Part shown: positions 59,167 through 64,000 of the stretch, in pieces
How positions within the stretch are numbered: position 1 is the first letter of the stretch
How the letters are laid out: each line of letters begins with the position of its first letter
From: Paenibacillus tundrae
GTDB lineage: Bacteria; Bacillota; Bacilli; Paenibacillales; Paenibacillaceae
Reading direction: 5' to 3'
DNA: 64,000 bases
Assembly: GCF_030812775.1 (NCBI RefSeq)
Contig: NZ_JAUSTI010000015.1
Location: forward strand, 84,216-148,215
Position numbers and translations under genes: made by a program
Notes under the pieces: generated by a model
What the model was told of the DNA's origin: nothing
Databases searched by the model: none
Seen by the model: the letters and a program-made list of their open reading frames with translations, nothing else

Positions 59167-60941
59167 ATATTGAGTTAGATCATGTGAGCGTCGGAGGTGT
59201 AGAACTTCATCAACGGAATTTAATTCATGATATATCTATCACGCTACGCAGTGGAGAAATTACGCTGCTATTAGGTCGGACTGGATCGGGTAAAACGACA
59301 ATACTGCAGATGTTGGCTGGTCTGAAGCCTCCAGATCAAGGGGCAATTCGACTTGGAGATGAGTTGCTCTGGCAGCAAGGCAAGGTTTCGCAGTCGATGT
59401 TGTTACGAATGGGGATGGTGTTTCAATTTCCAGAGCAACAGGTGTTTGCCCGGACAATTCAGCGAGAATTCGCTTATTCCATGCGTCCTTATCGGTATAC
59501 CGAGCGTCAGCAGAAGCAATTAATCACACAAGCACTTGAACAGTGGGACACTGCAAAAGGTCGAACCGATTCACGGCAATTTGACCTAGATGGATCTCCG
59601 TTTGCGCTGAGTGGCGGAGAGCGTAGACGGCTGGGGCTTGCTTTGGGAACTGTCGTTGATCCTGAATGGTTATTGTTAGATGAACCGAGTGCTGGGCTAG
59701 AAGCAATTAGCGTTGTATTACTATTGGATGCTCTTGCTCAACATCGACTGGATAAACGAGGAGCAGTGGTAGCAACGCATGATCTGGACACGTTTTTACC
59801 TATAGCAGACCGGGTTTTAGTATTGCAAGACGGCGGGCTTGTAGCGGATGTGACGCCAAGAGAGCTTCATGCGCAGCCTGAGCTTCTGATACAGGCCGGA
59901 ATGGGCCTGCCACCTTCTATGCAGTTAACGCAGCAATTTGCGGCAGTGGGGTTAGCTATGCCATCGACGGCACTAACACCAGAGGCGATGGCAGCGAGTA
60001 TAATTCAAATGAAGGCAGAAGGACAGGAAATGAGCAATAACACTCGCGAGTCTGTTCCAACTGGTAATGAATCTACTAAACACCAGACGTATACTCAATT
60101 GAATTCGAAGGCTAATGAATGGAATGAAGGTACAGCGAGTATCCCTGTTCATTCAGCGACAAACAACAATCAATACATTCATTCGAATGGTCTGTATCGT
60201 GTAATGGATCCACGTTTGAAATGGATATTGTATATTTTGTTAGTGACGGCAACGATGCTACAGCATCGCTGGTGGGGGCTAACGCTAACGTTAGTGCCTG
60301 TCGTGTTTGCACTTGGAATCCTACCCCGTCAAGCACTTGTAAGTTGTATGAAGTTAATGAAGCCACTGTTGTTCTTTTTCATCATTTCTACAGTTTTATC
60401 AGGAACAACGCTCTCCACAGCAAGTGGAAGTTTGCAACTGGGTTTTTCTCTTATTCAGGCAGAAGCTACACTGCTTAATGTGTATCGTTTGTTTATCGTG
60501 ACCCTTGCGAGTCTATGGTTCTCACTAACAACACCTTATGGGCGGATGGTGGAAGGCTTGAATTGGGTGCTGGCAATCGGACAAAAGATCAAGTTGCCTG
60601 TTACTTCGTTTGCCCTGGCTGTGTCTTTAATCTTCCGTTTTATCCCGATGATCTGGAGTGAATGGCAGCGATTCTCGCTCATTGTGCGCGCACGAGGCAA
60701 AGCTGCATTAAGACCTAACACAGTACGTGTACGTGACCTCGGACCAATGGTTATACCACTAATGATGTCCTTGTTCCAACGGGCAGAGGATATGACGATT
60801 GCAATGGAGATGCGAAAGGTTAGAGAGAATTATCGTGTTGGATCAACAACTTCCTTGCTAAAGTGGTCTAAACAGGATACGTGGATTGGTGTAATTGGAC
60901 TACTAATTTTTATAGGTTATATATGGATTCGAGACTTCTAA
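59163..60941 (+). CDS. Fused ECF ATPase (EcfA2) and transmembrane subunit (EcfT)
   Basis: Single frame of 592 codons joining two ECF subunits that are usually separate. Residues 1 to about 280 are an ATPase: GRTGSGKTT, MVFQFPEQQVFARTIQREFAYSM, ALSGGERRRLGLA, LLDEPSAGLE, ATHDLDTFLPIA. A low-complexity linker rich in Asn, Ser and Thr follows (about 285-340). Residues about 345-592 are EcfT, with four or five membrane segments and the coupling helices IVRARGKA and IAMEMRKVREN (Ala-Arg-Gly-type motifs). Start TTG at 59163 overlaps the preceding stop and follows GGGAGG. With BioY it would complete a biotin uptake system. Confidence 0.9.
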   Translation: MNIELDHVSVGGVELHQRNLIHDISITLRSGEITLLLGRTGSGKTTILQMLAGLKPPDQGAIRLGDELLWQQGKVSQSMLLRMGMVFQFPEQQVFARTIQREFAYSMRPYRYTERQQKQLITQALEQWDTAKGRTDSRQFDLDGSPFALSGGERRRLGLALGTVVDPEWLLLDEPSAGLEAISVVLLLDALAQHRLDKRGAVVATHDLDTFLPIADRVLVLQDGGLVADVTPRELHAQPELLIQAGMGLPPSMQLTQQFAAVGLAMPSTALTPEAMAASIIQMKAEGQEMSNNTRESVPTGNESTKHQTYTQLNSKANEWNEGTASIPVHSATNNNQYIHSNGLYRVMDPRLKWILYILLVTATMLQHRWWGLTLTLVPVVFALGILPRQALVSCMKLMKPLLFFFIISTVLSGTTLSTASGSLQLGFSLIQAEATLLNVYRLFIVTLASLWFSLTTPYGRMVEGLNWVLAIGQKIKLPVTSFALAVSLIFRFIPMIWSEWQRFSLIVRARGKAALRPNTVRVRDLGPMVIPLMMSLFQRAEDMTIAMEMRKVRENYRVGSTTSLLKWSKQDTWIGVIGLLIFIGYIWIRDF

Positions 60942-61040
60942 TAATTCTGTAACTTCCTTATAAAACATGCATAAATTACGTGCTCCTTGATCACTCTAAT
61001 CATGCTTTGACTATGTCAGAGCGGATAGGAGGTCGAATTA

Positions 61041-61334
61041 ATGAAGGACAAATTTATGCAAGAGGATCGACAAGAATCAACGGATCTATCTACCGTAGAA
61101 TCTCAACGAAATGATCTGTTTCTTGAAGAATTTCCTGAGGGACCATACGGATCATCACTAATGTCAGAATCACTGGGGAAAAGCTCGCCTTGGCGAGTAG
61201 ATCAGAGAACGGCACATCGGTTTGACTATGAGAACCATGAGCTTCACGAAGGTGATATTAGAGATTATCCAGGTCAGGATGTATTTGATGAATCCGTACC
61301 TGATAAGGTGAGCAGACCTCAATATCCAGAGTAA
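61041..61334 (+). CDS. Small acidic hypothetical protein
   Basis: Not recognised. The ORF of 97 codons has a very good ribosome binding site (AGGAGG). The protein is hydrophilic and acidic, without membrane segments; it contains EFPEGPYGSSLMSESLGKSSPW and RVDQRTAHRFDYENHELHEG. It follows the ECF genes by 99 bases in the same direction. Real gene likely because of the binding site and codon use. Confidence 0.65.
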   Translation: MKDKFMQEDRQESTDLSTVESQRNDLFLEEFPEGPYGSSLMSESLGKSSPWRVDQRTAHRFDYENHELHEGDIRDYPGQDVFDESVPDKVSRPQYPE

Positions 61335-61366
61335 GTATGTTAAGTTAGTCTAATTCATTTATAAAT

Positions 61367-61401
61367 GATAGCCTCCGGCATGATGGTTGCTGGGGGCTAT
61401 T
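61367..61401 (+). terminator. Possible terminator hairpin
   Basis: ATAGCCTCC / GGGGGCTAT stem with a 15-base loop; the T run is poor. Confidence 0.4.
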
Positions 61402-61410
61402 CTAGCTATA

Positions 61411-61466
61411 GAGGTGGTTCAAAAGTCTGCCTTCTTGGGACTGAAACCGACCTTTTTGAACACTCA
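61411..61466. repeat. Interspersed repeat, short form (copy C)
   Basis: GAGGTGGTTCAAAAGTCTGC at the left and ACCGACCTTTTTGAACACTC at the right, so both inverted ends are kept but about 120 internal bases of copy A are missing. ACTGAAA before the right end is shared with copy A. Confidence 0.65.
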
Positions 61467-61593
61467 CATATAGAGAAATTCCACAAATTAGGTTAAAATT
61501 GCTGTAGTTAGGAGGGGCGTCATGAGAGAAATTGGATAGTGTTATCTATATAGACTACATATATTTAATTTGTGAAATAGAGAGGAAATAACA

Positions 61594-62205
61594 ATGCACC
61601 ATAACGAAATGTTAAGTGAGTTAACGATTGAGTGTCAGGATATTTATTTGCGTGAGTATCGACTTGAGGATCTGGATAAATTACAAGAGATCACATGGCA
61701 GCCAGAGGTTTACGAATTTCTACCAGGATGGAATGCTTCGGCCGAAGATCGGGCGCATTGGTTGGCTGAATACGAGATTCCAGAAAATCAGAAGTTTAAA
61801 CAAGCCGTCAAGGCTGGGGGAGACATCGGCTCGCTCTTTCTACGATTGGCTATCATTCATAAGGAAACAGATGAGTTCATAGGCTGGTGTTGCTCAGGGA
61901 TAAAAGAAGAGCTACCCGCACCTAATCGGGAGATTATGTACGGCATCTCCAAGAACTATAGAAACCGTGGCTATACAACACAGGCTGTTCATGGAATAAC
62001 GCAATATTTGTTCACTCATACAAATGTAGAATTACTACATGCGATTGCATTATTAGAGAATGCTGCTTCTAATAAAGTCATACAGAAATGTGATTACAAC
62101 TATGTAGATATCATCGAAATAGACGATGAGCAGTACAAACATTACCAAAAATCAAAGGGGAATGCGCAAGGAATTACAGCCCAAGCTGGCTCCTTATCTT
62201 CGTAG
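61594..62205 (+). CDS. GNAT family N-acetyltransferase
   Basis: Acetyltransferase of 203 residues, RimJ/RimL-like (Acetyltransf_3). N-terminal IYLREYRLEDLDKLQEITWQPEVYEFLPG; acetyl-CoA site in REIMYGISKNYRNRGYTTQAVHGITQYLF (motif A with RNRGYTT), then ELLHAIALLENAASNKVIQKCDY. The C-terminus is a short low-complexity tail. Acceptor substrate unknown. GAGAGGAAA precedes the ATG. Confidence 0.87.
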   Translation: MHHNEMLSELTIECQDIYLREYRLEDLDKLQEITWQPEVYEFLPGWNASAEDRAHWLAEYEIPENQKFKQAVKAGGDIGSLFLRLAIIHKETDEFIGWCCSGIKEELPAPNREIMYGISKNYRNRGYTTQAVHGITQYLFTHTNVELLHAIALLENAASNKVIQKCDYNYVDIIEIDDEQYKHYQKSKGNAQGITAQAGSLSS

Positions 62206-62290
62206 TCTTGCGACATATTGGGCATGATCATCTGGGAGAAATTAGACCTAGATTCTGTCGTTTTTGCATAAAAAATAAAAAAGGGTTTAC

Positions 62291-62318
62291 TTCATAACCG
62301 ATCTTTTGATATTATAAT
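62291..62318 (+). promoter_or_regulatory. Probable promoter of the T-box/asd transcript
   Basis: TATAAT at 62313 with a weak TTCATA -35 at a 16-base spacing. Confidence 0.45.
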
Positions 62319-62324
62319 CGCAAT

Positions 62325-62591
62325 ATCAAATGCATTGAAGAGACGAGTAGACTAAAAGCATTCTTTGGCAGAGAGCTCCGGTAGCTGAAAAGGGGTAAAG
62401 AATTTTTGGTTGAATAAAGACTCAGAGCAGCACATCGGAACTTTATAATAAGTAAAGGGATGGTGTGACAGGAGCTCCTGTTACAGAGCTAGAGTATAAG
62501 TAGGCATACCAACATTGGCATTGTCGCTCTTAACTCAAAGAGGCTAGTATGGCGACATATTGGCGAATCTGGGTGGTACCACGAGTGATCC
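62325..62591 (+). ncRNA. T-box leader of asd
   Basis: tRNA-sensing leader. Stem I starts near GAAGAGACGAGTAGA (AGTA loop E motif) and includes ATTCTTT / AAAGAAT and ACTAAAA / TTTTGGT helices with the AGAGAGCTCCGGTAGCTGAA apical region. ACAGGA / TCCTGT at 62468 is a stem II/III hairpin. The T-box sequence TGGGTGGTACCACG (62569-62583) is perfect, including the bulge that pairs with the uncharged tRNA end. The specifier triplet is not certain; GAC at 62419 and AAA just before it are candidates on the 3' side of stem I. Confidence 0.9.
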
Positions 62592-62636
62592 AATCTCGTC
62601 CCTGAGACTTCGGTCTTGGGGGTGGGATTTTTTTGG
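62592..62636 (+). terminator. T-box terminator
   Basis: ATCTCGTCCCTGAGAC and GTCTTGGGGGTGGGAT pair around TTCG, then TTTTTT. Competes with the antiterminator formed by the T-box sequence. Confidence 0.88.
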
Positions 62637-62775
62637 TTTTTCCAGGGTGAAATTTACACGCTTTGGTAATACCTGAATAGGTTTTAATAAGGGAAGAATC
62701 ACGGCGTCCCAACAACCAATTAACGAATATCAGAGACCCAACATTCAACTTATACCGAAAGGAAATGATGATATT

Positions 62776-63861
62776 ATGTCAGCAAAATTGAAAGTCGGCA
62801 TTGTCGGAGGAACAGGAATGGTAGGTCAGCGTTTTGTGGATCTGCTTAACGGTCATCCATGGTTCGAAGTAACAGCAATCTCAGCAAGTGCAAACTCCGC
62901 AGGTAAAACCTACGAGGAATCGGTTCAAGGTAGATGGAAATTGACAGCTCCGATCCCCGAAGGTGTTAAACATATTGTTGTTCAAGACGCTTCCCAAGTT
63001 GAAGCATTCGCTAGCCAGGTTGATTTTATCTTCTGTGCGGTTGATATGAAGAAAAATGAAATTCAAGCGCTTGAAGAAGCTTATGCCAAAACAGGCACAC
63101 CGGTAGTCTCTAACAACTCCGCTCATCGCTGGACAGCAGATGTACCGATGGTCATTCCTGAGATTAACCCAGGGCATCTGGAAGTCATTGAAGCACAAAG
63201 AAAACGCCTGGGTACTTCTACTGGATTCATTGCGGTGAAACCGAACTGCTCTATTCAAAGTTATGTACCAGCACTTCATGCCTTGCGTGAATTCGGCCCA
63301 ACACAAGTCGTAGCTTCCACATATCAGGCAATCTCGGGAGCTGGCAAAAACTTTACAGATTGGCCAGATATGCTGGACAATGTTATTCCTTACATCGGTG
63401 GCGAGGAAGAGAAAAGTGAGCAGGAGCCACTTCGCATCTGGGGCAGCGTTGAGAACAATCAGATCGTGAAAGCATCTGCACCACTGATTACGACGCAATG
63501 TATTCGTGTTCCGGTAACCGATGGACACTTGGCAACAGTCTTTGTTAACTTTGAGAATAAACCAAGCAAAGAGCAAATCTTGGAGCGTTGGTTGCAGTTC
63601 AAAGGTCGTCCGCAAGAACTGGCTCTGCCAAGTGCACCAAAACAGTTCATCACGTACTTCGAAGAAGAAAACAGACCACAAACGAAGCTGGATCGTGACA
63701 TCGAACGTGGAATGGGTGTATCCACAGGTAGATTACGTGAAGATTCCATGTACGATTACAAATTCGTTGGATTGTCCCACAACACCCTCCGCGGTGCGGC
63801 TGGTGGTGCAGTATTGATTGCAGAGTTGCTCAAAGCTGAAGGCTACATTCAGCCGAAATAA
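62776..63861 (+). CDS. asd: Aspartate-semialdehyde dehydrogenase, archaeal/fungal type
   Basis: Enzyme of 361 residues reducing aspartyl phosphate to aspartate semialdehyde, the branch point to lysine, threonine and methionine. N-terminal NADP site VGIVGGTGMVGQRFVDLL; SASANSAGKTYEESVQGRW; catalytic Cys158 in AVKPNCSIQSYVPALHAL; QAISGAGKNFTDWPDM; RVPVTDGHLATVFVNFENKPS (active-site His); DRDIERGMGVSTGRLRED and LSHNTLRGAAGGAVL. These motifs and the length belong to the archaeal/yeast branch, not to the usual Bacillus Asd. AAAGGAAATG precedes the ATG. The T-box leader makes expression respond to an uncharged tRNA. Confidence 0.92.
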   Translation: MSAKLKVGIVGGTGMVGQRFVDLLNGHPWFEVTAISASANSAGKTYEESVQGRWKLTAPIPEGVKHIVVQDASQVEAFASQVDFIFCAVDMKKNEIQALEEAYAKTGTPVVSNNSAHRWTADVPMVIPEINPGHLEVIEAQRKRLGTSTGFIAVKPNCSIQSYVPALHALREFGPTQVVASTYQAISGAGKNFTDWPDMLDNVIPYIGGEEEKSEQEPLRIWGSVENNQIVKASAPLITTQCIRVPVTDGHLATVFVNFENKPSKEQILERWLQFKGRPQELALPSAPKQFITYFEEENRPQTKLDRDIERGMGVSTGRLREDSMYDYKFVGLSHNTLRGAAGGAVLIAELLKAEGYIQPK

Positions 63862-63910
63862 TTCAGAAGCAACTTGTCATAGAAGAATGAAGAAAAACCA
63901 TCACTTGGTC

Positions 63911-64000
63911 ATACCCCTGTCAAGTAGACAGATGAAAAAAGCTATGCTGCCAGCGCGCATCGATATTCAATCGGTGCGCGCTGTTTGAGTTTCGCTTGAA
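63911..64000 (-). mobile_element. End of an IS3-family insertion sequence, cut by the window
   Basis: ACCCCTGTCAAGTAGACAGA at 63913 is like the terminal inverted repeat of IS3-type elements and is followed inward by the 3' end of a transposase gene. The outer boundary and target duplication cannot be fixed because the other end is outside. Confidence 0.65.
63942..64000 (-). CDS. IS3-family transposase OrfB, C-terminal end only
   Basis: The minus strand entering from the right edge reads QAKLKQRAPIEYRCALAA and stops at TAG (63944-63942). KLKQRAPIEYR corresponds to the KLKGLSPVEYR C-terminus of IS3/IS150-type OrfB transposases (rve integrase core). The catalytic part lies outside the window. 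Confidence 0.7.
   Translation of the reverse strand, partial: QAKLKQRAPIEYRCALAA

Noticed and set aside
1..64000. CRISPR array, prophage, rRNA or tRNA genes
   Set aside because: No regularly spaced repeats, no phage structural or integrase genes, and no cloverleaf or rRNA segments were recognised.

Overview
The window looks like a chromosome segment of a Paenibacillus-type Firmicute. Evidence is codon use and moderate GC, strong AGGAGG-type ribosome binding sites with frequent TTG/GTG starts, a T-box leader, LicT-type antitermination sites, a BirA operator, the YeeI form of YebC, a RhaEW-type rhamnose enzyme and an X2/CBM46 endoglucanase. No prophage, CRISPR array, rRNA or tRNA was seen. The genus is inferred from gene content, not from a marker gene.

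Layout. 1-12 kb: AI-2E family permease (cut by the left edge), Asp23-like protein, AraC regulator facing an aldo/keto reductase, acyl-CoA synthetase, M29 aminopeptidase, GyrI-like protein, a decayed gene, nitroreductase, VanY-type carboxypeptidase, HesB-like protein, DUF1349 protein and SET-domain protein. 12-22 kb: ABC-F ATPase, assimilatory sulfite reductase cysJI, YebC-type regulator, a minus-strand operon of two small DUF606 transporters around a Crp/Fnr regulator, and a Nif3-like protein.

22-31 kb holds a light-sensing pair (heme oxygenase plus bacteriophytochrome whose GGDEF motif has degenerated to QGGTF), then a three-gene operon of TerB-domain protein, P-loop ATPase and DEAD/DEAH helicase, which matches the Shango anti-phage defence system. 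Next, a strong promoter drives a purine-riboswitch-like leader whose 3' half also forms a terminator, upstream of an EamA permease.

32-47 kb: cupredoxin, SDR protein, Crp/Fnr regulator followed by a frameshifted darcynin-like gene, TreR-like repressor, rhamnose genes, RNase J, and a sucrose locus (LacI repressor, GH32 hydrolase, PTS IIBCA). 46-55 kb: manganese catalase, secreted GH5 endoglucanase, a TetR pseudogene with two nonsense codons, and an aryl-beta-glucoside locus (GH1 enzyme, LicT antiterminator, PTS IIBCA) with three separate RAT/terminator leaders and one perfect CRE box.

55-64 kb: an Msr-like ABC-F ribosome-protection gene behind a leader containing a 14-residue ORF strikingly like the ErmD leader peptide; a biotin uptake module (BioY divergent from EcfA and an EcfA-EcfT fusion, with a BirA operator between them); a GNAT acetyltransferase; a T-box leader and an archaeal/fungal-type aspartate-semialdehyde dehydrogenase; and the end of an IS3-family element at the right edge. 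A small interspersed repeat with inverted ends occurs in four intergenic places.
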